From the NCBI RefSeq assembly GCF_023703415.1, contig NZ_JAGMTU010000007.1, positions 1 through 64,000 on the forward strand: DNA of 64,000 nt, written 5' to 3'. Shown piece by piece: positions 53,294 through 61,052 of this stretch; the first letter of the stretch is position 1; every line of letters begins with the position of its first letter. The stretch is from Microbacterium sp. USTB-Y (GTDB lineage Bacteria > Actinomycetota > Actinomycetes > Actinomycetales > Microbacteriaceae). The position numbers and the translations under genes were made by a program. Below the pieces are notes generated by a model. It made no database searches, had not been told where the DNA came from, and was given only the letters and a program-made list of their open reading frames with translations.

Positions 53294-53364
53294 CCCGCGT
53301 GAGACTCCGTGTCACGTTTGTGCGATGGGTCCATACCCCGGACCGGGCGGCCCCGCGCGGCCGG

Positions 53365-54333
53365 TCAGCCGGGGTACGCCGGGGCCGCGGGGAGCCCGAA
53401 GAACTGCTCGAGGGTGGCGTAGCCGCCGTCGTGATAGGCCGTCGCGAGCGGCACGCCGAGGTAGCGCAGATGCCAGGGCTCGGGGTCGTAGCCGGTGACC
53501 CCCGTCTGTCCGGCCCCGTAGCGGACGATGAAGCCGTACTGCCAGGCGTTCTGCGCGACCCAGGCGCCGGCGTCGGTGCCGCCGAACGAGTCGATGCTGC
53601 CGCAGCCGCCCGCGCAGGAGACGACGTCCGCGGCGAGCCCGGTCTGATGCTCGCTGTGTCCGGGACGGGCGGAGAGCGCGTCCCCCTGCGCCTGTCCGTA
53701 CTGCGCGATCTGCCCGGAGTAGGTCTGCACCTGGGTGTCGTAGGAGCGGTAACCGCTGGCGAGCGCGATCGTCCCGACGCCCGCGGCATCCGCGGCGGCG
53801 GACAGCTGGTCGAGCGCCTGGGCCGTGTCCGCGCGGAGGGAGCCGGCGCCGTCCACCGACAGCGCGACGTCCCCGAACGAGGACGGCGCGAACGTCACCG
53901 GGTTCAGGGGGCGCGCCTTGTTCACCACGACCCAGTCGCGGTGCGGATCGGACAGGTCGATGCACGGCGCGTTCCCCGTCGCCACGGCGGCGCGGAACGC
54001 GGCACCCCCGCCGAACGCCGACACCACCGCGTCATCCCCGCCCGAGGCCAGCGCCTGCTGCACCGAGGCCTGCCCGCACGGGTCCGCGACGGCGACGGCG
54101 CGCAGCCGCACCGCGGGCAGGCTCGTCGCGGCCGCGGGCATCTCGATCCCCGCCACCGCGGCGACCGGATCCGGATCCTCGGCCGCGCCGGCGGGACCGT
54201 TCTGCGCCGAGCCGTCGGCGAGCGACCAGAGCGCGCCGATCAGCGCGACAGCCAATCCGATCGTGACGAACAACAGCAGCACCACGCGCGAATGCATGCC
54301 GCGAGAGCGTGTCGGGTGCCTCGGGTATGCCAC
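53365..54333 (-). CDS. M15-family D-Ala-D-Ala carboxypeptidase (VanY-like), membrane anchored
   Basis: A 322-residue protein from GTG at 54333; ATG at 54297 is an alternative that starts just before the same hydrophobic anchor (VVLLLFVTIGLAVALIGALW). The peptidase domain at about 190-310 has SGYRSYDTQVQTYSG, the zinc motif SARPGHSEHQTGLAADV and EPWHLRYLG, all VanY/DacB features. It should trim the terminal D-Ala of peptidoglycan stem peptides outside the membrane. The preceding 100 residues contain two Cys and no recognised domain. It is divergent from the radical SAM gene. Confidence 0.88.
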   Translation of the reverse strand: MAYPRHPTRSRGMHSRVVLLLFVTIGLAVALIGALWSLADGSAQNGPAGAAEDPDPVAAVAGIEMPAAATSLPAVRLRAVAVADPCGQASVQQALASGGDDAVVSAFGGGAAFRAAVATGNAPCIDLSDPHRDWVVVNKARPLNPVTFAPSSFGDVALSVDGAGSLRADTAQALDQLSAAADAAGVGTIALASGYRSYDTQVQTYSGQIAQYGQAQGDALSARPGHSEHQTGLAADVVSCAGGCGSIDSFGGTDAGAWVAQNAWQYGFIVRYGAGQTGVTGYDPEPWHLRYLGVPLATAYHDGGYATLEQFFGLPAAPAYPG

Positions 54334-54407
54334 GGCTCCATTCTCACCGCCCGACCTGAAGATCTCCCATCCTCGAATCTTTCTCCCCATCGGCCTTGAC
54401 CCACTAT

Positions 54408-54421
54408 CGTTCTTATGTTCG
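54408..54421 (+). promoter_or_regulatory. Possible degenerate SOS box before the radical SAM gene
   Basis: CGTTCTTATGTTCG resembles the actinobacterial LexA site CGAAC-N4-GTTCG, with the right half exact and the left half 3 of 5. TTGACC at 54395-54400 is a possible -35. The site is weak and needs testing. Confidence 0.3.
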
Positions 54422-54430
54422 AATATCGTC

Positions 54431-55471
54431 ATGAGATGGCAGGGGCAGAGGATCGACGACACCGACGCGCAGGCGCTGCCGGGCATGGAGAACCGCACCG
54501 GATTCCTGCGGACGGTGACGACGCCGGAGTTCGCGGGGATGACCTTCCACGAGGTGCTGGCGAAGTCGGCGCTGAACCACGTGCCCGGTCCGTCGAAGAT
54601 GCCCTTCTCCTGGACGGTCAACCCGTATCGCGGCTGCAGTCATGCCTGCGTCTACTGCTTCGCCCGGGGGACGCACACCTACCTGGATCTGGATGCGGGG
54701 CGCGACTTCGACTCGCAGATCGTCGTCAAGGTGAATGTGGTCGAGACGCTCGAGAAGGAGCTGCGCCGGGGATCCTGGAGGCACGAGACGGTGGCCCTCG
54801 GGACCAACACGGATCCGTATCAGCGCGCGGAGGGGCGGTACCGGCTCATGCCGGGGATCATCCGCGCGCTCGCGGACTCCGGTACGCCGTTCTCGGTGCT
54901 CACCAAGGGCACGCTGATCCGCCGCGACATCCCCGTGCTCGTCGAAGCCGCGACCCGCGTGCCGGTCGACGTGCAGCTGTCGATCGCGATGTTCGACGAG
55001 ACGCTGCGCGAGGCGATCGAGCACGGGGCGCCGTCGACCCAGGCGCGACTCGACACAGTGCGGGCCCTCAGCGACGCCGGATTCCGGGTGGGGGTGTTCC
55101 TGATGCCGATCCTGCCGCATCTCACCGATTCGGTGGCCGCGATCGACGATGCGCTGCGACGGATCAAGGAGGCGGGCGCCGATCACGTGATCTACGGAGC
55201 GCTGCACCTGCGGCCCGGCGTGAAGCCGTGGTTCCTCCAGTGGCTCTCCGAGCATCGGCCCGACCTGCTGTCGTCGTATCGGGCACTGTACCCGGGTGCG
55301 GCCGCCGAGGCCCCGAAGGACTACCGGCAGTGGCTCGGCCGGCGCGTCAAGCCGCTGATCCGACTGCACGGTCTCGAGGCGCTGCATTCCGAGGACCGTC
55401 CCGCCCGCGCACGCGGAACGGCTCCGGTGCGCGCCGTGCGCGCACCGGAGCCGTCGGCGACCCTGTTCTGA
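54431..55471 (+). CDS. Rv2578c-family radical SAM protein
   Basis: A 346-residue radical SAM enzyme of the SplB-like branch. The Fe-S motif NPYRGCSHACVYCFAR places Cys69, Cys73 and Cys76 in the CxxxCxxC arrangement. GTNTDPYQRAEGRYRLMPGI and LSIAMFDETLREAIEHGAPS follow as in Rv2578c. The substrate is unknown; relation to spore-photoproduct lyase suggests nucleic-acid repair or modification. The C-terminal coding end forms a 17-bp hairpin that probably terminates transcription. Confidence 0.9.
   Translation: MRWQGQRIDDTDAQALPGMENRTGFLRTVTTPEFAGMTFHEVLAKSALNHVPGPSKMPFSWTVNPYRGCSHACVYCFARGTHTYLDLDAGRDFDSQIVVKVNVVETLEKELRRGSWRHETVALGTNTDPYQRAEGRYRLMPGIIRALADSGTPFSVLTKGTLIRRDIPVLVEAATRVPVDVQLSIAMFDETLREAIEHGAPSTQARLDTVRALSDAGFRVGVFLMPILPHLTDSVAAIDDALRRIKEAGADHVIYGALHLRPGVKPWFLQWLSEHRPDLLSSYRALYPGAAAEAPKDYRQWLGRRVKPLIRLHGLEALHSEDRPARARGTAPVRAVRAPEPSATLF
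55418..55454. terminator. Perfect 17-bp hairpin inside the 3' end of the radical SAM gene
   Basis: The arms 55418-55434 and 55438-55454 (ACGGCTCCGGTGCGCGC and complement) with CGT loop. It ends 17 nt before the stop codon and precedes a convergent gene by about 50 nt, so it may terminate both transcripts while being translated as APVRAVRAPEP. Confidence 0.6.
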
Positions 55472-55506
55472 CGTCCGCGGCCTCCGCCGCGGAGCCGGAT
55501 CCGGGC

Positions 55507-56340
55507 TCAGTACCAGTTCGTGGCCTGCGAGTGACCCCAGGCCGAGCAGGGGCTGCCGTACACGCTGGAGATGTAGCCGAGGCCCCACTTGATCTGCGTG
55601 GTCGCGTTGGTGGCCCAGTCGTCGGCGATGGTCGCCATCTTGTCACCCGGCAGCGCCTGCGGGATGCCGGTCGCACCGGACGGGTTGTAGGCCTGGTAAT
55701 CCCAGCCCGACTCCTTGTTCCACAGCGAGTTCAGGCACTGGAACTGGTCATCACCCCAGCCGTACTCGCTGGCCATCAGCTGCTGCGCGGTGGCGCGGGC
55801 GCCGTCCGGGGTGTTCGCGGCAGCCTGCGCCTCCGCGGCCGCCTGGGCCTCCGCGGCGGCCTGGGCCGCGGCCGCGTCCGCCGCCTGCTTCTGCGCGACG
55901 GCGTTGTTCAGGTTGCCGCGCACCTCGGTCACCTGCGCTTCGACCTTCTCCGAGTAGTCGGCGACGGCGACGGCGAGGTCGGTGTGCACGGCGGCCTTGT
56001 CGGACGCCGCGTCGGACAGCACCTCGTGCGCCGAGCGGAGCCCGGTCACGTCGACGATCTTGCGCCCCTGCCCGAGATCGAGCCCCGACGCCTTCACGTC
56101 GGCGTTCACGGCGGCGGCATCGCTCATCGCGGTCTTCGCGGTGTCGAGCGCGGCGCGCACCTGCGAGCGCTGGTTGTAGGCGGTCACGTCGTCGACCTGG
56201 GCGATCGCCGGAGCGGCGGCGGCGACGGTCGGCGCGACGAGCACGGCCCCGCCGACGGCGAGGGCTCCGAGCACGGCGGCGGCGCCGACGATGGTGACGG
56301 TCTTGCGACGGGCAGAGCGGAAGAACGGGTTTCTCGACAT
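55507..56340 (-). CDS. Secreted lytic-transglycosylase-domain protein
   Basis: A 277-residue protein. Basic N-terminus MSRNPFFRSARRKTVTIVGA, then a hydrophobic signal segment with an AAAAPA-type cleavage region near residue 45. A helical/coiled-coil section with Ala/Gln-rich repeats (AAQAAAEAQAAAEAQ, about 155-185) leads to an SLT-type domain: CLNSLWNKESGWDYQAYNPS with catalytic-type Glu, then GIPQALPGDKMA and WGLGYISSVYGSPCSAW. It should cleave peptidoglycan outside the cell. Preceded by a structured leader of about 130 nt. Confidence 0.88.
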   Translation of the reverse strand: MSRNPFFRSARRKTVTIVGAAAVLGALAVGGAVLVAPTVAAAAPAIAQVDDVTAYNQRSQVRAALDTAKTAMSDAAAVNADVKASGLDLGQGRKIVDVTGLRSAHEVLSDAASDKAAVHTDLAVAVADYSEKVEAQVTEVRGNLNNAVAQKQAADAAAAQAAAEAQAAAEAQAAANTPDGARATAQQLMASEYGWGDDQFQCLNSLWNKESGWDYQAYNPSGATGIPQALPGDKMATIADDWATNATTQIKWGLGYISSVYGSPCSAWGHSQATNWY

Positions 56341-56482
56341 GACGAAGTAACGATCCTTGAAGTCCTCGGGGCCGCTCGGGTAGCGGCGCAACGCCCTCGG
56401 GTCGGGCGTACAAGGTAACGATCCTGCATCACTGTTCCTGGGAGCCCACCGAGGATCCCGAGATGTAGCAAGATATTTTGCT
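56341..56482 (-). promoter_or_regulatory. Structured 5' leader and promoter of the lytic transglycosylase gene
   Basis: On the minus strand the leader contains AGGATCGTTACCTTGTACG and, just before the ATG, AGGATCGTTACTTCGTC, a near-perfect direct repeat about 70 nt apart. Between them are two small hairpins, GCCCGACCCGAGGGC and GCCGCTACCCGAGCGGC. AGCAAGATATTTTGCT (56467-56482) is an AT-rich near-palindrome with TATCTT as possible -10. It does not fit the c-di-AMP riboswitch pattern expected before such genes. Confidence 0.4.
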
Positions 56483-56559
56483 CGAATTCCCAGGTTCGGA
56501 TCCACGCGGTCGTCGGGGCCCTGTTGCGGCCGTCTCGACCCGATGTCGGTGCCGGCCGA

Positions 56560-56571
56560 TACCGTCGCCCC
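56560..56571 (+). promoter_or_regulatory. Leaderless promoter -10 box
   Basis: TACCGT at 56560-56565 is exactly 6 nt before the ATG at 56572. Confidence 0.5.
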
Positions 56572-57048
56572 ATGGTGAACCTCCGCCCCTGGCAGCCCGG
56601 AGACCGACCGCTGCTCGATGCCTTCAACACCCCGGAGATGACGGCGCATCTCGTCACGACCGAGAGCGCGGAGGAGCTGGAGCAGCGACATCTCCGCTAC
56701 CTGAAGGAGGACCTGCCGGGGCGGATGCTCGTGATCGTCGACGGGTCGGAGCCCGTCGGATCGATCGGCTACTGGGAGATCCACGAGGGCGAGAAGGTCG
56801 CCTGGGAGACCGGATGGGGAGTTCTTCCGCAACACCAGGGCCACGGCTACGCGGGGCTGGCGCTTGACGAGCTCATCGGCGTGGTCCGTGCCGACGGACG
56901 ACATGACGAGCTCCATGCCTATCCGTCCGTCGACAACGCGCCGTCCAATGCGCTCTGCCGTCGCGCGGGCTTCGTCCTGCGCGGCACCACGCCGTTCCCG
57001 TTCCGCGGCGGCGTGCTCCTCAGCAACGACTGGGTCCTGGACCTCTGA
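56572..57048 (+). CDS. GNAT-family N-acetyltransferase
   Basis: A 158-residue GNAT. A beta-alpha core leads to the acetyl-CoA motif WGVLPQHQGHGYAGLALDELI (Q/R-x-x-G-x-G/A pattern), then the second-half signature PSVDNAPSNALCRRAGFVLRG, as in RimJ/RimL-like and small-molecule acetyltransferases. Substrate unknown. Leaderless transcript predicted. A strong hairpin at 57054-57102 ends the unit. Confidence 0.9.
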   Translation: MVNLRPWQPGDRPLLDAFNTPEMTAHLVTTESAEELEQRHLRYLKEDLPGRMLVIVDGSEPVGSIGYWEIHEGEKVAWETGWGVLPQHQGHGYAGLALDELIGVVRADGRHDELHAYPSVDNAPSNALCRRAGFVLRGTTPFPFRGGVLLSNDWVLDL

Positions 57049-57053
57049 GACGA

Positions 57054-57102
57054 CGAAGGGCCGACGGGCGAGGATCCAGGATCCTCGCCCCTCGGCCCTT
57101 CG
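57054..57102. terminator. 24-bp bidirectional terminator hairpin
   Basis: The arms 57054-57077 and 57079-57102 pair at 23 of 24 positions around a single A, with GGATCC at the tip (GAGGATCC-A-GGATCCTC). It separates the convergent GNAT (+) and DEAD-box (-) genes. Confidence 0.8.
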
Positions 57103-57124
57103 TGTCGCTCGGGGTGCGTCGCGA

Positions 57125-59254
57125 TCAGGAGGTGAGATCGGCCGCGGTCGGCACGCGACCGGCGATCTCCTCGATGAGGTCGTCACCGAGGCGGGCCTCT
57201 TCGAACGGCGCGTCGATCTCGGCGCGGTCGAGCAGCTCGGTCATGCGGCGGCGGCGCTGACGGGTGATCAGCGTCACGACGCGGCCCGCGTTGCCGGCGC
57301 GCCCGGTGCGGCCCGCGCGGTGCAGGTACGTCTTGTACTCGTCGGGGGCATCGGCCTGCACGACGAGGTCGATGTCGTCGACGTGGATGCCGCGCGCGGC
57401 GACGTCCGTCGCGACGAGCACGTTCACCCGTCCGGAGGTGAGCTTCTGCAGGTTGCGGGTGCGCTTGGCCTGGTTCAGATCGCCGTGCAGCGAGACCGCC
57501 GGGATCCCGGCGTCCTCGAACTGCTCCGCGAGCTGCTCGGCGAAGGCGCGGGTGCGCGAGAAGACGAGGGTGCGCCCGTCACGATCGACGAGGGAGGCGA
57601 GGATCTCGGGCTTGTCCCGGTGCTCGATGACGAGCACCCGGTGCTCGATCGTGCCGGAGTCCTGGGTCTCGCCGGCGACTTCGAACACGGCCGGATCCAC
57701 GAGGAACTCGTCGACGAGGGCGGCGACCTCGCGGTCGAGCGTCGCCGAGAAGAGCAGCTTCTGGCTGGAGGCCCCGCCGGGAAGCGCGGTGCCCGTGTGG
57801 CGCAGGATCCGCTGCACGGGCTCGACGAACCCGAGCTCGCACATGTGGTCGGCCTCGTCGAGCACGGCGATCCGCACGTCGGAGAGGTCGAGCTTGCCCT
57901 GGTTGATGAGGTCCTCGATGCGGCCGGGGGTGCCGATGACGATGTCGACGCCCTTCTTGAGCGCGCCGACCTGGCGGGCCTGCGGCACGCCGCCGTAGAC
58001 CTGCGTGGTGAACAGCCCCACGCTGCGCGCGATCGGCTGCACCGTGCGATCGATCTGCAGCGCCAGCTCACGCGTGGGGGCGAGGATGATCGCCCGCGGC
58101 GCGCGGCCGAACTCGCGCTTCTTGCCCTTCTGCGACTGCAGGATGCTCTCGACGAGGGGGGCGCCGAAGGCGATGGTCTTGCCGGATCCGGTGCGCCCGC
58201 GGGCGAGCACGTCGCGGCCCTCGAGCACGGCGGGCACCGACGCGGCCTGGATCGGGAACGGCGTCTCGGCGCCCATGTTCGCGAGGATCTCGACGATGTT
58301 GGATCCGAGTCCGAGGTCGGCGAACGTCACGTCCGCGACCTCCGCCGCCTGCACCGTCTGCGCCTCGAGGCGCTCGTGCACGACGTCTTCCAGCTGCTCC
58401 TGCTTCGGCACGCGGTCCGTGCCGCGGTTCCAGTCGTCGCGCGCCGGACGCGCCGTGCGCCGGTCGTCGCGGCGGGGACGGTCGTCCCGGTCGAAGCGCG
58501 GACGCTCGTTCCGCTCGAAGCGCGGACGCTCGTTCCGGTCGTCGCGGCGCGGACGGTCGTCCCGGTCGAAACGCGGACGGTCGTCCCGCTGCGGCCGGTC
58601 GCTGCGGTCGTAGCGCGGGCGCTCGGCCCGACCGGCACGGTCCTCGTAACGCGGACGGTCGTCGCGCTGCGGACGATCGTTCCGGTCATAACGGGGACGG
58701 TCGTCGCGCTGCGGACGGTCATTCCGGTCGAAACGCGGGCGCTCGGCCCGACCGGCACGGTCCTCGTAACGCGGACGGTCGTCGCGCTGCGGACGATCGT
58801 TCCGGTCGAAACGGGGACGCTCGGTCCGGCCGGCGCGGTCGTCGTAGCGCGGACGGTCGTCGCGGCGCGGACGGTCGTCCCGATCGAAACGGGGACGCTC
58901 GTCCCGGCGGTGCGGGGCGTCGATGCGGCCGGACTCGGCGCGGTTGCGGATCGCGCGCGACTCGTCGCGGCCGGCGCGCTCCTGCGCGGACCAGCGCTGC
59001 TTCGGCGCGCGCTCGCCCGCAGCGGGCTCGGCGCGGTAGCCGCGATGGTTCGGGGAACGGCTTCCGGGACGAGAGTCCACGCGGCGGTCGTCGCGGGCCG
59101 GGCGGGCGTCGCGGTCGTAGCCGCCGCGACCGGACTCGCCGTCGCGGGCCGGGCGGCCCTGGTTGTGGCGATCGTGGAAGGAGGTCTTCTTCGCGTAGCG
59201 CGGCTCGAAGTTCGCTGCCGGGCGTCCGCCCTTGGGCTTGTGGTTCTTGGGCAC
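57125..59254 (-). CDS. DEAD-box RNA helicase with long Arg/Asp-rich N-terminal repeat region
   Basis: A 709-residue protein from GTG at 59254 (AAGGAC 8 nt upstream). Residues about 20-300 are a low-complexity stretch of repeated RDDRPRF/Y-D/E-R-type units, coded by near-identical blocks at 58440-58930. The helicase core follows: Q-motif region TFADLGL...PFPIQAASVPAVL, Walker A ARGRTGSGKT, VLDEADHM, SATLD, TLVFSRTRAF and HRAGRTGRAG. Usually such arginine-rich tails are C-terminal in bacteria; here it precedes the core. Probable roles are RNA unwinding in ribosome assembly or cold adaptation, and the disordered tail could drive RNA-dependent condensation (inference). Confidence 0.92.
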   Translation of the reverse strand: MPKNHKPKGGRPAANFEPRYAKKTSFHDRHNQGRPARDGESGRGGYDRDARPARDDRRVDSRPGSRSPNHRGYRAEPAAGERAPKQRWSAQERAGRDESRAIRNRAESGRIDAPHRRDERPRFDRDDRPRRDDRPRYDDRAGRTERPRFDRNDRPQRDDRPRYEDRAGRAERPRFDRNDRPQRDDRPRYDRNDRPQRDDRPRYEDRAGRAERPRYDRSDRPQRDDRPRFDRDDRPRRDDRNERPRFERNERPRFDRDDRPRRDDRRTARPARDDWNRGTDRVPKQEQLEDVVHERLEAQTVQAAEVADVTFADLGLGSNIVEILANMGAETPFPIQAASVPAVLEGRDVLARGRTGSGKTIAFGAPLVESILQSQKGKKREFGRAPRAIILAPTRELALQIDRTVQPIARSVGLFTTQVYGGVPQARQVGALKKGVDIVIGTPGRIEDLINQGKLDLSDVRIAVLDEADHMCELGFVEPVQRILRHTGTALPGGASSQKLLFSATLDREVAALVDEFLVDPAVFEVAGETQDSGTIEHRVLVIEHRDKPEILASLVDRDGRTLVFSRTRAFAEQLAEQFEDAGIPAVSLHGDLNQAKRTRNLQKLTSGRVNVLVATDVAARGIHVDDIDLVVQADAPDEYKTYLHRAGRTGRAGNAGRVVTLITRQRRRRMTELLDRAEIDAPFEEARLGDDLIEEIAGRVPTAADLTS

Positions 59255-59567
59255 GGGTATGTCCTTGTCTGGTTCTCGCACGAGAACAGCGCCCCGCCGC
59301 CCTCGTGGGGCGCGGGGATACCCGGGCAGTCGTCGGCCGGGGGCCATTCATGTGATGGATGAAGCGCTCGGCGACGTCCGCCGAACTCACCATCGGCCCC
59401 TGGGCTCACACACAATCGCAGCACCGCGCCCGCCGGGGATCCCGGAGGTCACGGTCGCCCGAAGCCGACGCCCCCATCCTAGCCGAGCCGCCTGGGAGCC
59501 CCCTCCGTCCCGGAAGATCGCCGACACCGACGGACGCCACGACGTCAGCCGGTCCTACGATGGCGGC
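59255..59567. other. Divergent intergenic region between helicase and epimerase genes
   Basis: 313 nt holding the helicase 5' leader and the leaderless promoter of the epimerase gene. I see a CCCGGGTATCCC-type imperfect repeat near 59320 but no clear riboswitch, RNA gene or coding frame with an RBS. A long leader ahead of a DEAD-box gene would be compatible with cold-shock control. Confidence 0.4.
59556..59567 (+). promoter_or_regulatory. Leaderless promoter -10 box
   Basis: TACGAT at 59556-59561 is exactly 6 nt before the ATG at 59568. Confidence 0.55.
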
Positions 59568-60470
59568 ATGACCACTCCGACCGGCGTCCAGATCCACCTC
59601 GACGCGGACGGTGTCCGCGCGCAGATCTCGCAGGTCGGCGCCTCGCTGCGGCACCTCGTCGTCGGCGACACCACCGTCGTGCCGCCCTACCCCGACGACA
59701 GTCCCGCCCCGTCCTGCGCGGGCGTCGTCCTCGTGCCGTGGCCGAACCGGATCCGCGACGGGATCTGGAGCGACGGCGACGAGACCAGGGCGCTGGCGAT
59801 CACCGAACCGAAGCTGAACAACGCGATCCACGGGCTGCTGCGCTACACCGCCTACGAGATCGCGGAGCAGAGCGACGCGAGCGTGCTGTTGCGCGCGGAC
59901 GTGGTGCCGCAGATCGGCTACCCCTATCTGCTGGAGACGAGCGTGCGCTACACGCTCGGGCCCGACGGCATCACCGCGGAGCACACGATCGTGAACCGCT
60001 CCGGGGATCCGGCCCCCGTCGCGCTCGGCACGCATCCCTTCCTCACCGTCTCGGGCGCGGATCCGAAGCAGCTGCTGCTGCACATCCCCGCCGAGACCTT
60101 CTTCGAGACGGACGACCGCCTGCTGCCGATCGGCGAGTCGCCGGTCTCCGACGGCACCGATCTGCGCACGCCCCGGCGCCTCGCCGACGTGCAGCTCGAC
60201 ACGGGCTTCGCCACGCTCCGGCGCGAGGACGACGGGCGCGTGCACAGCACCCTCACCGCTCCGGACGGTCGCGTCGTGACGCTCTGGCAGGGCACGGGAC
60301 TGGACTACCTCCAGGCGTACACGAGCACGAGCTACCCCGGTCAGGAGCTCGTGGTCGCCCTCGAGCCCATGTCGGCGCCCGCCGAGGCGTTCAACTCCGG
60401 CCGCGGACTCCGCCACCTGGATCCGGGCGAGACCTGGACCGTGCAGTGGGGCGTGACGCTCGCCGCCTGA
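59568..60470 (+). CDS. Aldose 1-epimerase (mutarotase) family protein
   Basis: A 300-residue galactose-mutarotase-like protein. NRIRDGIWSDGDETRAL gives the substrate Arg, IHGLLRYTAYEI the first catalytic His block, and GTHPFLTVSGAD the second His; a C-terminal VVALEPMSAPAEAFNSGRGL carries the catalytic Glu. It interconverts alpha and beta anomers of aldoses such as glucose or galactose in the cytosol. Monocistronic with predicted leaderless mRNA. Confidence 0.92.
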   Translation: MTTPTGVQIHLDADGVRAQISQVGASLRHLVVGDTTVVPPYPDDSPAPSCAGVVLVPWPNRIRDGIWSDGDETRALAITEPKLNNAIHGLLRYTAYEIAEQSDASVLLRADVVPQIGYPYLLETSVRYTLGPDGITAEHTIVNRSGDPAPVALGTHPFLTVSGADPKQLLLHIPAETFFETDDRLLPIGESPVSDGTDLRTPRRLADVQLDTGFATLRREDDGRVHSTLTAPDGRVVTLWQGTGLDYLQAYTSTSYPGQELVVALEPMSAPAEAFNSGRGLRHLDPGETWTVQWGVTLAA

Positions 60471-60601
60471 GCCGACGGCGTCTGCGGCAGAGCCCTCCCC
60501 CGGCTGAGCGCGACATGGACATTCGCCCGCGACCCTGACGTCCCGGCGATCGCGGACGTACGCTTCTCCCAGGGCGACGAGCCGTCCTCCGAGGAGGAAG
60601 C

Positions 60602-60850
60602 ATGAACGAGGAAGTCGCAACGGGCCGCACAGGCGAACCCGCTGACGAAGACGAGGGACAGTACACCGACATCGACGGCAAGCCGACGTCGCGCAGATCC
60701 CTGCGCGGCCGGTACACGCGGACCGAGGATACGGGGCCGGACCTCGAGACCAAGGGCGCATACACCGACGCCGATCACGCGGACCAGGCTCCTCCGCCGG
60801 GACACTCCGTCCACGATCGCCCGGGGAAATACACTCGCCACGACCAATAG
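60602..60850 (+). CDS. Small hydrophilic GxYT-repeat protein
   Basis: An 82-residue protein with ATG after GAGGAGGAAGC. Four spaced units share the pattern G-x-Y-T-x-x-D/E: GQYTDID (about 19), GRYTRTE (about 36), GAYTDAD (about 52) and GKYTRHD (about 75). It is otherwise charged and Pro/Gly-rich with no membrane segment, so probably disordered. I recognise no family. A TACGCT -10 box near 60556 gives a leader of about 40 nt. The repeated Tyr-Thr suggests a phosphorylation or binding motif, which is inference. Confidence 0.75.
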   Translation: MNEEVATGRTGEPADEDEGQYTDIDGKPTSRRSLRGRYTRTEDTGPDLETKGAYTDADHADQAPPPGHSVHDRPGKYTRHDQ

Positions 60851-61052
60851 TCCGTCCCTCATCGCACGGCCGTCCACCGTGCACGGCGATGGGCGCGTGC
60901 GGGCGACTCCGTCGATGACTTCGACCGGTGGCCGCACGCCTCGATGAACGAAGGCCGGGCCCGGTCTCTGCCGGCGTGGGATACTCTGCTCGGGAATCAT
61001 CTTCCGGCATGCGGATATCCTGCGCCGGTGATCGCGAGGCGAGAGGATCCGC

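Noticed and set aside
56341..56482. c-di-AMP (ydaO) riboswitch before the lytic transglycosylase gene
   Set aside because: This class is common before actinobacterial cell-wall hydrolases, but I could not find its conserved blocks; kept only as a structured leader.
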